Shown here piece after piece: positions 35,733 through 46,086 of a stretch of DNA of 64,000 nt. The position numbers and the translations under genes were made by a program. The notes beneath the pieces were generated by a model. The model saw only the letters and a list, made by a program, of their open reading frames with translations, did not search any database and had not been told where the DNA came from. How positions within the stretch are numbered: the first letter of the stretch is position 1; each line of letters begins with the position of its first letter. The stretch is taken from assembly GCA_041906465.1 (NCBI GenBank), contig JAYRJE010000007.1, positions 124,001 through 188,000 of the forward strand, written 5' to 3'. Origin of the DNA: Didemnitutus sp041906465. GTDB taxonomy: Bacteria; Verrucomicrobiota; Verrucomicrobiia; Opitutales; Opitutaceae.

Positions 35733-37163
35733 TTAGCGAGCTTGGGCAGGTTTGGCGTTTTTCGCGGCGGACGCGGCAGCCGCATCAAGGTCGGCTTCGG
35801 TCGGAAACCAGTCGAAGGTGAAGTCGCGTTTGCCGAGCAGATGACGATCGGCGAAATTCAGCAGCGCGGTCCAGTCCTCGGCGTCGAAGGCGTGGCCATG
35901 ATGCGAGTAGTGCACGCCGAGGCGGCCCGACGCGCCGAGCAAAGTGTAAACGGGCTCGGCGCCGATGAACGAGGCGCGCACGGCGGCCGGGAGCGAGATC
36001 CTGTCGGTGTCACCTTCGAGCGCGAGGAACGGTCGTGGCGCGCAGAGGGCGAGGAACCAGTGTTGGTCGAACGGCAACTTTTCGCGGTGACCGCGGAACG
36101 CGTGCAGCTGCGGCGAAAACCAGTTCGGGTATTTCGTCACCATGAGGTCCAGCGTTTCGCTGCCGCGCGGTCCGGCGAGGCGATAGGCACCGATGCCGCC
36201 TCCGCCCGTGACCACCGGGGCGCCCAACAGGCGCTCGTCGAAGGCGGCGGCGAGCAACGCGGATTTGCCGTAGCGCGACGCGCCGGTCACGACCACGAGT
36301 TTGGTGCGATCAATCGCGGCATCGGTCTCGAGATAGTCGGTGACGCGCGACACGCCCCACGCCCATGCGGCGAGGATGCCCCAATCGTAGCCGGGATACG
36401 CCGGGAAAAAACGTGTGCGACGAAATGACCAGCTCCCGTCGAGTTCGCGCAGCGTGGTGTCCTCGGCGCAGTCATTTGGATTCATGATCACGAGGGCGTA
36501 GCCACGGCGAAAGACCTCGGCGTAGCGCGCGGCGAGGGCGGCGGCGGTGGCTTGCGCGCCGAATCCGCCTGGCGGCGCCGTGGGCACGACCGGAGTGGGG
36601 GAAGTGTTCGGTGCGGGACCGACCACCGTGAGCACGTTGACGCCTTTGCCCTGATTCGGACCCGGCGGGAGGCGCGGCAGGAGCGTCGCCCCGGGCGGCG
36701 GACTGCTTTGCAGAATGATGGCGGCGAACGGACCGCCCTCGCTCGGCGTGAACACACCGATCTCGAGCCCGAGCGACGCGTCCGGGCCGAAGCTCAGATG
36801 CACGAGGCGATAGGTGACGCGGCCGTCGGCCACGACTTCCGTTGTAACGGTGCGGCCGGTGACATTGCCCGGTGCCGGCGGCATCTGGCCGGTGGCGTAG
36901 TATTCGAGCGTGCGACGGATTTCCGCACGGCGTTCGCGCCACGCGGCGGCGTCGGTGATCGGGCGGCCGTCGTTCGTCACCAGCACCGGCGGGAGTTCGG
37001 TGCGGACGGGCAACTGATCCGGGCCGGGCAAGCCGCGCACGGGGGCGGCGATCGGCGGGATGGGAATCTCCGCCGACTCCGCGGCGGCCGACACAGCCAG
37101 CGGGACGAGAGCGAAAGCGAGCCGGACAGCGGCGGCTCGCCCAATGGCGAAAGCGGACGACAT
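35733..37163 (-). CDS. CE15 glucuronoyl esterase, secreted
   Basis: 476 aa from ATG 37163 with a leader MSSAFAIGRAAAVRLAFALV. An alpha/beta hydrolase with the CE15 signature VVVTGASRYGKSALLAAAF (nucleophile Ser296). The catalytic His is probably in YSHHGHAFDAEDW, and LEYYATGQMPPAP is a typical family N-terminal stretch. CE15 enzymes hydrolyse esters between lignin alcohols and 4-O-methylglucuronate on xylan. A Pro/Gly-rich insert (about residues 175-210) is longer than in the core fold. It forms a two-gene unit with GH28. It complements GH115, which removes the same glucuronate. Confidence 0.9.
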   Translation of the reverse strand: MSSAFAIGRAAAVRLAFALVPLAVSAAAESAEIPIPPIAAPVRGLPGPDQLPVRTELPPVLVTNDGRPITDAAAWRERRAEIRRTLEYYATGQMPPAPGNVTGRTVTTEVVADGRVTYRLVHLSFGPDASLGLEIGVFTPSEGGPFAAIILQSSPPPGATLLPRLPPGPNQGKGVNVLTVVGPAPNTSPTPVVPTAPPGGFGAQATAAALAARYAEVFRRGYALVIMNPNDCAEDTTLRELDGSWSFRRTRFFPAYPGYDWGILAAWAWGVSRVTDYLETDAAIDRTKLVVVTGASRYGKSALLAAAFDERLLGAPVVTGGGGIGAYRLAGPRGSETLDLMVTKYPNWFSPQLHAFRGHREKLPFDQHWFLALCAPRPFLALEGDTDRISLPAAVRASFIGAEPVYTLLGASGRLGVHYSHHGHAFDAEDWTALLNFADRHLLGKRDFTFDWFPTEADLDAAAASAAKNAKPAQAR

Positions 37164-37236
37164 GTCGCGATGCTTGTGCGGCGCGGACAGAATGTCGCGG
37201 CTGTTTTCGCGCGAGCGGCTTTCGACCGCATCGATA

Positions 37237-37611
37237 CTACCGCAACTGCGGCAGCGCGGCGGTCCACTCATCGACGTCGAAGCCGAGCAGGCCGACATTT
37301 GCGCCGAGCACGAAAGGACGCTTCACGAGTCGGCCGTCGCTGCCGAGCAGCGCGAGCGCTTCGGCTTCGCTCAGACCGGGCAGTTTCGCGGCGAGGCCGC
37401 GTTCACGATACTGGATACCCGAGGTGTTGAAGAGGCGGCGCAGGTTGCCGCTCTGGAATCCGAGCATTCGGCGCAGTTCGGCCGGTGTGGGCGGTTGCTC
37501 GTAGATCGGCTTCTCGGTGAACTCGATGCCTTGGGCGCGCAGCCATTTGGCCGCATCGCGGCAGGTCGAGCATTTTGCGTAAGAGTAGACGGTGAGAGTG
37601 GGCTGGGCCAT
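37237..37611 (-). CDS. ArsC/Spx-family thioredoxin-fold protein
   Basis: 124 aa from ATG 37611 (MAQPTLTVYSYAKCSTCRDA). The CSTC motif (Cys14, Cys17), the WLRAQGIEFTEKPIYEQPPT segment and VKRPFVLGANVGLLGFDVDE are typical of the ArsC/Spx/MgsR family. Members with CxxC near the N-terminus act as redox-sensitive regulators or as ArsC-like reductases. Spx-type binding to RNA polymerase is not established for this branch. It faces away from DUF6172, with 74 bases between the two starts. Confidence 0.85.
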   Translation of the reverse strand: MAQPTLTVYSYAKCSTCRDAAKWLRAQGIEFTEKPIYEQPPTPAELRRMLGFQSGNLRRLFNTSGIQYRERGLAAKLPGLSEAEALALLGSDGRLVKRPFVLGANVGLLGFDVDEWTAALPQLR

Positions 37612-37685
37612 GCACCGAATCAAAGCGGTGCAGCGTCGACCGCAATTGCGTTGTGTCGCTGCTCCGGCCCGCAACGCTGGCGGCC

Positions 37686-37982
37686 ATGAAGAAGACTTTT
37701 GCGCTCCAGGAAACCGGCAAGGACGACGCGCGTGTGCGCGACAAGATCCGCCACGAGGTGAACAAGTTTCTGCGTCGCGCGCGCCAGCGTCCGCCGCAGG
37801 AGGGATTTCGCGGTTGGGATTTCGCCTGCAAGGTCGGTCCGAGCGAAACGCAAGCCGAGTCGCGCACGCTCAAGGAAGTGGCGTCGTCGATCGACGAGGT
37901 CGCCGCGCGGGGCGCGTCGCACGTTTACATCGAGTTGCTCCCCGTGCCGGCGCGGCGGGTGACCAGCCCGGACGCGACGTAG
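37686..37982 (+). CDS. DUF6172 family protein
   Basis: 98 aa from ATG 37686 (MKKTFALQETGKDDARVRDK). It is a compact basic N-terminal half (IRHEVNKFLRRARQRPPQEG) with GWDFACKVG, the family's typical centre, and a C-terminal strand SHVYIELLPVPA. The function is unknown. It is often found as a single small cytoplasmic protein in proteobacteria. No neighbour suggests a partner. Confidence 0.8.
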   Translation: MKKTFALQETGKDDARVRDKIRHEVNKFLRRARQRPPQEGFRGWDFACKVGPSETQAESRTLKEVASSIDEVAARGASHVYIELLPVPARRVTSPDAT

Positions 37983-38038
37983 CAGCCGAGCAACGGAGCA
38001 GTCGCGGTAACGAGGATGTCCCGCGCGATGCACGTGTC

Positions 38039-38060
38039 GGTGGCGCGCAAGCGCGCCACC
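38039..38060. repeat. REP-like palindrome between DUF6172 and phnA
   Basis: GGTGGCGCGC / GCGCGCCACC form a perfect 10-bp stem around AA (in practice a 9-bp stem with a CAAG loop). It lies in the 119-base gap between two converging genes, so it could also end transcription from either side, though no T-tract follows. Confidence 0.65.
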
Positions 38061-38101
38061 GCTCGAAAACGCGTCGATTCGCGTGGTTTGCGGGCGACTC
38101 C

Positions 38102-38425
38102 TCAGGCCTTCTTCACGAAGCAGGCCTTCAGCGCCAGCGCGACGCCATCGATCTTGCAGTCGATCTCGTGATCGCCGTCGACCAGGCGGATGTTCTTCGC
38201 CTTCGAGCCGGCCTTGAGCACCTGCGCGCCGCCGAGCTTGAGGTCCTTGATCGTGATAATCGTGTCGCCCTCGGCGAGGACGTTGCCGTGTGCATCTTTC
38301 ACCACGCGGGCGGCCTCGGGCGCTTCCTCCTTGGGCCACTCATGGCCGCAGGTGGCGCACTCCCATTTATCAGGATGCTCCAGGACGTCTTCGAGAGTGC
38401 AGGCCGGGCAGGCGGGTTTCGACAT
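38102..38425 (-). CDS. PhnA/YjdM-type zinc-ribbon protein
   Basis: 107 aa from ATG 38425; an earlier ATG adds two residues. The N-terminal zinc ribbon has CPACTLEDV and CATCGHEW, and the C-terminal SH3-like domain has TIITIKDLKLGGAQVLKAGS and IRLVDGDHEIDCKID. The family was named for alkylphosphonate gene clusters, but many members, including this one, lie apart from phn genes and have no proven role. Zinc binding by the four cysteines is inferred from the family. Confidence 0.9.
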   Translation of the reverse strand: MSKPACPACTLEDVLEHPDKWECATCGHEWPKEEAPEAARVVKDAHGNVLAEGDTIITIKDLKLGGAQVLKAGSKAKNIRLVDGDHEIDCKIDGVALALKACFVKKA

Positions 38426-38480
38426 AAACAATCACGGTGCGGTCCGGCGCCCGGCCGCGGCAAGTTTTTTCCGACCGACT

Positions 38481-40184
38481 TCAGTGCTCGTCGACGCGTG
38501 CCATCTTGGCATCGATGACGGGCTCGCCGACGCCGTTGATCACGTGGGCGATGCCGCTGCCGACCTGACGATTGAGGCGCAGCGTGACGAGGTGATGGAA
38601 TTTCACGCCCGGTGTGCGCGGCGATTCGACGGCGTTGTCGAGAATCACCGGCGTCTGGTGAAACACGGCGTAGACGCCCACGCCCCAGGCCTCGTGCGTG
38701 CGCACGTGGTCAGCGACCTTGTAGGACGCGAAGCCGCGGGTCTTTCCGTTCATCCAGGCGGCCTGACTCGGTGGGTCGTAGGGCAGCTCCGATTGGTAGA
38801 GATAGACGCGTCCACCGTCGGCGTTCCACACGGTCTGGTAGTCTTGCGTGTGTTCGACGAACAGGCCGTAGGCGGTGACGTCGCGGCCGTTGACGATGAG
38901 ACCGTAGGCGTTGCGGTTCCTGTCCCAACCGGCGCCGGGGCCGTGATCGGCGCGCCAGAGCCAGAGGTTGTCGAGAATCGTGTGGTGACTGTTCACCTCG
39001 ACGAAGCAGCGCGTGCGACCCGCGACGGTCGAACCGGCGCGCGTGAACAAATCGTGCAGCACGATCGGTTTCTCGGCGTGCGAGGTGTTGCTGCCCGGCG
39101 CGCCGACCTGGAGCAGGAAGGGCGATTCGTGCTCGCTTGCCTCGAGTAGCAGACCACACGCAACGATGCCGTCGACGTCGGCTAGGCGCAGCACCGGCTG
39201 GCCGGTCGCCGAGATCAGCGTCGGGAAGCCCAGGCCAAACACGATCGTGTCGGGGCGCTGCACGTCGATCGGCGCGGTGAGCGAGTAGTTGCCAGGCGTG
39301 AAGAGCAGGTGCTTGCCCGCGGTGAGGGCGGCGTTGAGCGTCTCGGCGGTGTCGCGCTCCGGACGCGCGATGTGGAACTCCTCGATCGGAATCGCGCGGC
39401 CCGGCGTCGGCCGCTCCGCGGTCCACGTGATGCCTTGCGAATCGCGGGCATAGTCGGGCACGAGCACGAAGAACGCGCCTTTTTCGTCCGTGAAGAGATA
39501 CGGTTTCTCGCGCGTGACGGGCGCGCGTTCGACGACGGTGTAGGCGGGATCGGGCCACCGGCCGGCGGGGGCGTTGTCGACGCCGACGAACACCATGTTC
39601 CAACTGCTGCCGATCCACTCACCCCAGCTGCCATTGCGCGAGAGCCACTGTTGTTGCGTGCCCGAGTCGACGCGGCCATCGATGCGGGAATCGGCCATGA
39701 AGCCGCCGCTCGCCCAGCCGCCGTCCCAGAGGTGCACGTTGCCGCGCACGTGCGCGCGGCGCAGCGCCGTGCCTTGCGAAACGGCCCAGACGTTCACGTT
39801 GCCTTCGACGGTCGGGGTGACGGAGAAGTTCTCCGCGGTGCGCCAGAAGTTGATCGTCGCGTTGCTGTTTTGCAGCCACGCCTTCGAGCGCACGGCGCCG
39901 GTGATATGGACGTCGTCGGGCGAGCGGCCGAGGCCGGCGACGTGCGTATAGTAGCCGACGCGCACATCGGCCTGATAGGCGCCGGGACGGAACAGCAGTG
40001 CGTAGCGGCCGGGGCCAAACTCGCTGCGCTCCTGCTGTGCATAGATCGCGTCGACGCGCGCTTGGGTGTCGGTCTCACCGGGCGAAAAGATCAACACGTG
40101 CGGCCCGAAATCGGGCGCGGCGGCAACTGGAGGTAACGCGAGCGGGGCGAAGCTCATGACAAGGGGAAGCAACAGCGATTTCAT
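38481..40184 (-). CDS. Secreted right-handed beta-helix protein (often mislabelled adenylyl cyclase)
   Basis: 567 aa from ATG 40184 with a leader MKSLLLPLVMSFAPLALPPV. Conserved stretches such as YALLFRPGAYQADVRVGYYT, HVAGLGRSPDDVHITGAVRS and DSGTQQQWLSRNGSWGEW match a family of large secreted beta-helix proteins in actinobacteria and verrucomicrobia. Databases sometimes call these adenylyl cyclase or coagulation factor 5/8 type, which the sequence does not support. There is no cyclase motif. The two beta-helix halves (about 40-260 and 290-560) suggest a polysaccharide-active enzyme similar in layout to GH55. Substrate and activity are unknown. Confidence 0.8.
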   Translation of the reverse strand: MKSLLLPLVMSFAPLALPPVAAAPDFGPHVLIFSPGETDTQARVDAIYAQQERSEFGPGRYALLFRPGAYQADVRVGYYTHVAGLGRSPDDVHITGAVRSKAWLQNSNATINFWRTAENFSVTPTVEGNVNVWAVSQGTALRRAHVRGNVHLWDGGWASGGFMADSRIDGRVDSGTQQQWLSRNGSWGEWIGSSWNMVFVGVDNAPAGRWPDPAYTVVERAPVTREKPYLFTDEKGAFFVLVPDYARDSQGITWTAERPTPGRAIPIEEFHIARPERDTAETLNAALTAGKHLLFTPGNYSLTAPIDVQRPDTIVFGLGFPTLISATGQPVLRLADVDGIVACGLLLEASEHESPFLLQVGAPGSNTSHAEKPIVLHDLFTRAGSTVAGRTRCFVEVNSHHTILDNLWLWRADHGPGAGWDRNRNAYGLIVNGRDVTAYGLFVEHTQDYQTVWNADGGRVYLYQSELPYDPPSQAAWMNGKTRGFASYKVADHVRTHEAWGVGVYAVFHQTPVILDNAVESPRTPGVKFHHLVTLRLNRQVGSGIAHVINGVGEPVIDAKMARVDEH

Positions 40185-40365
40185 TAACGAGAGGACCGCA
40201 TTGTCGCGTGCGCGTGGGCGGGCTCGCAATCCGCGATCGCTGACGCGGCGCGCCAGTCATGCAACAACCACCGCCGGCCCCGAGGCGTCGCTCCGGATTT
40301 GGTGCATGCGACCGAAAAAAACGTCCCGGGCGCTCGAAGCGGTCGCGCTCGCGCCGGTCGGACGA

Positions 40366-42777
40366 TCAGTTCGCGCGCAGGGCGGCGAGCGGATCGACTT
40401 TCGTGGCGCGCCGCGCCGGCAACCAGCAGGCGAGGGCCGCCACGGCGAGAATCGTGAGCGAAAGACCGGCGTAGATCAGCGGATCGTGCGGTTGCACGCC
40501 GAAGAGCGCCTGCTGCATGAGTCGCGTGACGCTGAGCGCCACCGTGAGGCCAACGACGATGCCGGCCAGGGCGAGACGCAGTCCCTCGTGGAGCACCATT
40601 GTCATCACGTTTTCGGGCGAGGCACCGAGTGCCATCCGAATGCCGATCTCGGAGGTGCGTTGGGTAACGAGGTAGGCCATCACGCTGTAGACACCGATGC
40701 TCGCGAGGAGCAACGCCAGACCGGCGAAGCCGGCGAGGAGAAACATCGCGAGCTTTCGATTCGCCACGTTTTGGGCAATGAGGGCCGTGAGCGGCTGGGG
40801 ATTGAGCAGCGGCAGATCGGGATCGATTTCCTTCAGCGCGGAGCGGACGAGTGCGGTCGCGCCGGCGGGGTCGCCTTCGGTGCGGATGAGCAGGCTGGTG
40901 AAGTTCTCCGGACGCTGGAGTGCGGGCAGGAAATAATCGGGCTCGGGCGGCGTGTTCAGATTGGTCGAATGGACGTCGGCGACGACGCCGACGATCTGTG
41001 ACGGCATCTGACCCATGCCGGTGATCAACGTGCGGCCGAGCGGATCTTCATTGGGAAAATGCTTCCTCGCGAACGTCTCGTTGATGATGACCACGTGCGG
41101 CACCTTGCTGGAGTCGCGTGCGTCGAAGTCGCGGCCGGCGCGCAACGGAATGCCGAGCGTCGTGAAATAGCGCGGCGAGATGAGGTGGCGGTTGGCGTTC
41201 GGGCGCTCGCTCATCGGCGGCACGGGCCGGCCTGCCACCGCGACCGGCGCGGGTGTCTGGTTGCCGGTGAGCGGCACGCGGTCGGTCAGCGCGGCGGCTT
41301 TGACCCCCGGGAGCGTCTGCAGTTTTTCGTTAAGCTGCTCGTAGAACGTCACGAGCTTTTCGCCGCGGTATTTTAGTGGCGACGGAGCGATCTGGGCGGT
41401 GAAAACGCCGGATGGTTCAAACCCCGGTGCCACGCCTTGCAGGCGGGCGAAACTGGTCAGCAGCAAGCCGGCGGCGATGAGCAACACGAGGGAGAGGGCG
41501 ATTTCCGCGACGAGCAGAGTCGAGCGCAGCCGGCTGCCGGCGCCGGAGGATCCCCGCGTGGCGTCTTTCAGCGCGTCGTTCACATCGACATGGGCCGCTT
41601 GCAGCGCGGGCAGCACGCCCATGCCGACGCCCGTGGCGAGCGCAATGGCGACGGCGAAGCCGAGCGCAAGCGGATCGAGCGCGATTTCGTGGACCCGCGG
41701 GATGAGATTTTCACCGAGCGTGACAAGTGCGCCGATGCTCCACTGCGCGAGCAGCACGCCCAACACGCCGCCGATGATCGCGACGAGGAGACTCTCGATG
41801 ACGAGTTGGCGGACGACTTGCGCGCGGCGTGCGCCCAGCGCGAAGCGCACGGCGATCTCCTTGCGGCGGCCAACGAAGCGTGCGAGCAGGAGGTTGGCGA
41901 CATTGGCGCAGGCGATCAGCAGCACGCAGCCCACGGCGCCGAAGAGCAAGAAGTAGGTGCGACGTTGATCGCCGACGGCATCTTCGAGCAGCGGCACCAA
42001 CTCGATGCGCGAGGGCGCGTCGACGTTCTTCGGGTTGGCGTCGCGGTAGCTGGCCGCAAGCACGTCCATGTTCTCCTGCGCCTGGCGCAGCGAGGCCCCG
42101 GACTTGAGGCGTGCGATCGCCTGGAAGAAAAAGCCGCCGCCGTCGAGTTGCGCGGGCACGAGGAACGGCACTTCCGCCGGACGAGGCACCCAGACTTGCT
42201 GCTGGTTGAAGGGGAACGCGGACATCGCGGGCGGGAGGACGCCGATGATCGTGTGAGGCCGGCCGTCGAGCGTGAGCGCCTGACCGAGCACGGACGGGTC
42301 CGCGTTGAAGTGCCGTTGCCAGAACGCGTGGCTGAGCATGACGACCGGCTCGCCGCCGGGGCGGTCTTCGTCCGCGCTGAAGTTGCGACCGAGCAGCGGC
42401 TGCACGCCGAGTGTCGGGAGGAAGTTGGCCGTGACATGTGTGCCGAACACCTGTTGCGGATCGCCGCGGCCGGTGATCGTGAATCCGTTGCCGACGCTGA
42501 AGGCCAGATCGCTGAACACTTGCTGGCCGCTCTGCACGGCGAGGTAGCGTGGGTGGGAAAAGCCGATGCGCGTGAAATTCTGCTGCTCGTTGGTGGAGCT
42601 GAGCCGCACGAGACGGTCGGGCGCTTGATAGGGGAGCGGGCGCAGAAGGATGGAGTTGACGACGCTGAACAGCGCGACGTTCGCGCCGAGACCCAGCGCG
42701 AGTGCGAGCACCGCGATAAACGTGAAGCCAGGCGATTTGGCGAGTTGGCGCCAAGCGTAGCGAAAGTCGGTCGTCAT
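40366..42777 (-). CDS. ADOP/MacB-type ABC permease 1
   Basis: 803 aa from ATG 42777 (MTTDFRYAWRQLAKSPGFTF). The layout is an N-terminal helix (LAVLALALGLGANVALFSVV), a MacB-type periplasmic domain, three helices, a second periplasmic domain and three further helices. It is thus a fused pair of FtsX/MacB units (ADOP, about 800 aa). The FtsX stretches TVALSVTRLMQQALFGV and LTILAVAALACWLPARRATK are visible. In the family such permeases work with a MacB-like ATPase on export or envelope tasks. Last gene of a five-gene operon. Confidence 0.9.
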   Translation of the reverse strand: MTTDFRYAWRQLAKSPGFTFIAVLALALGLGANVALFSVVNSILLRPLPYQAPDRLVRLSSTNEQQNFTRIGFSHPRYLAVQSGQQVFSDLAFSVGNGFTITGRGDPQQVFGTHVTANFLPTLGVQPLLGRNFSADEDRPGGEPVVMLSHAFWQRHFNADPSVLGQALTLDGRPHTIIGVLPPAMSAFPFNQQQVWVPRPAEVPFLVPAQLDGGGFFFQAIARLKSGASLRQAQENMDVLAASYRDANPKNVDAPSRIELVPLLEDAVGDQRRTYFLLFGAVGCVLLIACANVANLLLARFVGRRKEIAVRFALGARRAQVVRQLVIESLLVAIIGGVLGVLLAQWSIGALVTLGENLIPRVHEIALDPLALGFAVAIALATGVGMGVLPALQAAHVDVNDALKDATRGSSGAGSRLRSTLLVAEIALSLVLLIAAGLLLTSFARLQGVAPGFEPSGVFTAQIAPSPLKYRGEKLVTFYEQLNEKLQTLPGVKAAALTDRVPLTGNQTPAPVAVAGRPVPPMSERPNANRHLISPRYFTTLGIPLRAGRDFDARDSSKVPHVVIINETFARKHFPNEDPLGRTLITGMGQMPSQIVGVVADVHSTNLNTPPEPDYFLPALQRPENFTSLLIRTEGDPAGATALVRSALKEIDPDLPLLNPQPLTALIAQNVANRKLAMFLLAGFAGLALLLASIGVYSVMAYLVTQRTSEIGIRMALGASPENVMTMVLHEGLRLALAGIVVGLTVALSVTRLMQQALFGVQPHDPLIYAGLSLTILAVAALACWLPARRATKVDPLAALRAN

Positions 42778-42921
42778 GTCGTGTGTGGGGTCGAACGCTG
42801 ATTTTCCGAATGTCGGATGGGACTGCGGGGGAACGCGCATGCGCCGCGGAGCGCGGTGCGACGCGGCGAGCGTGGAGATGGAGTGTGAGCGGCCGGAGCG
42901 CGGGCCTCCGGGAGAAATGGA

Positions 42922-45348
42922 TCAGTCGGATCGCAGCGCTTCCATCGGATCGATCTGCGCGGCGCGGCGCGCGGGCAGCCACAGCGAGATCAGGCCGACG
43001 AGCGCGATGACGGCGGCGACGACCACGTAGACGCCCGGGTTGTTCATGATCCCGGTGCCGAACACGTCCTGGAGCGGACGCGTGAGCAGGAACCCGCCGA
43101 ACAATCCGATGGCGAGGCCGACGAAGATCTGCCGTCCGCCTTGCGTGAGCACGAGGCGAAGCACCTGTCCGACGGTCGCGCCGAGCGCCATGCGCACGCC
43201 GAACTCGCGGGTGCGCCGGCTGACGGCGAGCGAGGTGACACCGTAGACGCCGATGGCGCCGAGGAAGAGCGTGATGACGGCAAACAGGGCCGACATCTGA
43301 CCGATGATCGTGAAGCCGCGCGACGCCTGTTCGGTCATGCTGCTGACCGTGCCGATGGAGTGGATCGGTTGGTTGGGATCGAGGGTCGCGATGGCTTTGC
43401 GGATCGGGGTGATGAGCGCGAGCGGGTCGCCCTTCGTGCGGATGACGAGGTCGAGCCAGCCCCAACCCATCTGATCCTGCACCAAGTAGAAGCCTGCCTC
43501 GTTGACACCGGGCGGCTGAAACACGCCCTGCATCTTCAGGTCCGGCACGACGCCGATGACGGTGACCCACTCGCCCTCTGGCGTCTGGCTCGTCTGGAAA
43601 CGGCGACCGATCGCGTCTTGTTCGGGCCAGAATTTGCGCGCAAAGGACTCGTTAATCACCGCCGCGCGAGTGGTGAGCGACTGCTCGCGGGCGTCGAAAA
43701 GGCGACCGCGCAGCGCGGAAACGCCGATCAGTTTGAAGTAATCCGTGGAGACGACCTCCAGCCAGTGCGACGGACGCTCGTTGGCGTGATTGAACACGAC
43801 GCCCTCGGGCGCGATGGCCGTCGGCACGCCGTTGCCCACGAAGTTGCGGCTGGTGACCGCGACGGCCTCGACACCGGGCTCGCTTTGGAGGCGGGTCATG
43901 AGTGCGCGAAAAAACTGCGCACGCTTCTCGACGGTGGGGTAAACCAAATCGTGAATCTCCACGCGACCAGTCAGCAGGCGGTCGGGATCGTAGCGCACAT
44001 TGGCCTGGCGTGTCTCGTAGACGGTCCAGCCAACCACGCACGCGGCGACGAGCAGGGCGGACGAGAAGGCGATCTGGGCGGTGACGAGCCAGCGGGCGAG
44101 GCGCCCGAGGCCCATTCCGGCGGCGGCGCGAGCGTCGTCCTTCAATGCGGTGTTCACGTCGAGATTCGAGGCCTTCAGCGCGGGCAGAATGCCGGCGAAG
44201 GTTCCCGCGAGCAGCGTGAGCGCCATGGCGACGCCGACGACACGGTAGTCCATCGTGAACACGAACCAGTCGGGCGTGTAGGGTTGGTGCGCGATGTTGC
44301 GGTCGAGGTAGTCGACGCCGAATTGCGCCACAAGCAGGCCGCCGATGGCACCGAACGCGGCGAGGAGGAGCGCTTCACCGAGCAGTTGGCGGACGATGCG
44401 GCCGCGGGTGGCACCGATGGCGGCGCGGACGGCGAGTTCACGCGTGCGCTGCGCGGCGCGACCGAGGAGCATGTTGGCGACGTTCACGCAGGCGAGGCCG
44501 AGGATGAAGGTCGTCATCGCGAGCAGCAGGTAGAGGATCGGCTGCGTGCCGCCGCTGGCGTAGGCGAACGCGATCTTCTCCACGTCCATGCGGTTGTAAC
44601 CCTGATTGGTCTCGGGCCATTGCTTTTCCAGCGACGCGGCGATGCCGTCGAACTCGGCGCGGGCCTGCTCGACGGTGACGTTGCGCTTCAGCCGTCCGAC
44701 CATCTCGGCGCGGTCGACGGGCGAGGTGCGTGGATCGTTGGGACCGACGCGGAGATTGATCCAGAGGCGTTCTGTGCCGGGAAAACTGAAGTGCGGCGGC
44801 ATGACGCCGATGATCGTGCCGGGCACGCCGTTGACCGTGAGCGGCTGACCGAGCACGGCCGGGCTTGCGGCGAATTCCTCCTGCCAGAGCTTGTGCGAGA
44901 GCACGATCAGCTGCGGCTTGCCCGGCTGGTCCTCTTCCGCGCTGAACCAGCGACCGAGCATCGGCTGCACGCCGAGCAGTTCCGGGAGATTGTGAGTGAC
45001 GAAGCCGCCGGGGTGGTGCGATGGGATGCGACCGGGCGCGCTGAGGTTCATGCCCATCGACGTCGAGCCGACGAACGCATCGAGCGACGTCTGACGCTCG
45101 CGGAACGCGAGGAAGTCGCGATACGGCACCGATTCCCAGCCGTCGCGATTCGGACCCGATGGGCTGAGGCGCGCGACGTGCATGATGCGCTGCGCGTCGG
45201 GCGCCGGAATGCCGCGCAACAGGATGCCGTCGATCAGGCTGAACTGCGTGGCGACGAGCCCGATGCCGAGCGCGAGCGAGAGGGCCGCTGTCGCGCTGAA
45301 GGCCGGGCGTTGGATGATTTGGCGAATCGCGAACCGCAGAGTTTGCAT
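42922..45348 (-). CDS. ADOP/MacB-type ABC permease 2
   Basis: 808 aa from ATG 45348 (MQTLRFAIRQIIQRPAFSAT). Same two-unit layout as its neighbours, with the N-terminal helix AALSLALGIGLVATQFSLID and the C-terminal FtsX part RTREFGVRMALGATVGQVLR. Sequence identity to the flanking permeases is only partial, so the three are diverged paralogues rather than recent duplicates. It starts 30 bases after the ATPase gene and ends 144 bases before permease 1. Confidence 0.9.
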   Translation of the reverse strand: MQTLRFAIRQIIQRPAFSATAALSLALGIGLVATQFSLIDGILLRGIPAPDAQRIMHVARLSPSGPNRDGWESVPYRDFLAFRERQTSLDAFVGSTSMGMNLSAPGRIPSHHPGGFVTHNLPELLGVQPMLGRWFSAEEDQPGKPQLIVLSHKLWQEEFAASPAVLGQPLTVNGVPGTIIGVMPPHFSFPGTERLWINLRVGPNDPRTSPVDRAEMVGRLKRNVTVEQARAEFDGIAASLEKQWPETNQGYNRMDVEKIAFAYASGGTQPILYLLLAMTTFILGLACVNVANMLLGRAAQRTRELAVRAAIGATRGRIVRQLLGEALLLAAFGAIGGLLVAQFGVDYLDRNIAHQPYTPDWFVFTMDYRVVGVAMALTLLAGTFAGILPALKASNLDVNTALKDDARAAAGMGLGRLARWLVTAQIAFSSALLVAACVVGWTVYETRQANVRYDPDRLLTGRVEIHDLVYPTVEKRAQFFRALMTRLQSEPGVEAVAVTSRNFVGNGVPTAIAPEGVVFNHANERPSHWLEVVSTDYFKLIGVSALRGRLFDAREQSLTTRAAVINESFARKFWPEQDAIGRRFQTSQTPEGEWVTVIGVVPDLKMQGVFQPPGVNEAGFYLVQDQMGWGWLDLVIRTKGDPLALITPIRKAIATLDPNQPIHSIGTVSSMTEQASRGFTIIGQMSALFAVITLFLGAIGVYGVTSLAVSRRTREFGVRMALGATVGQVLRLVLTQGGRQIFVGLAIGLFGGFLLTRPLQDVFGTGIMNNPGVYVVVAAVIALVGLISLWLPARRAAQIDPMEALRSD

Positions 45349-45378
45349 GGGGTGGGGCTGCGGCCCGCGCGGGATCGT

Positions 45379-46044
<666 letters not shown>

Positions 46045-46086
46045 GAACGAGAGATTTGGTGAAAAGCCCGGTCGCGCCAAGCGCGG

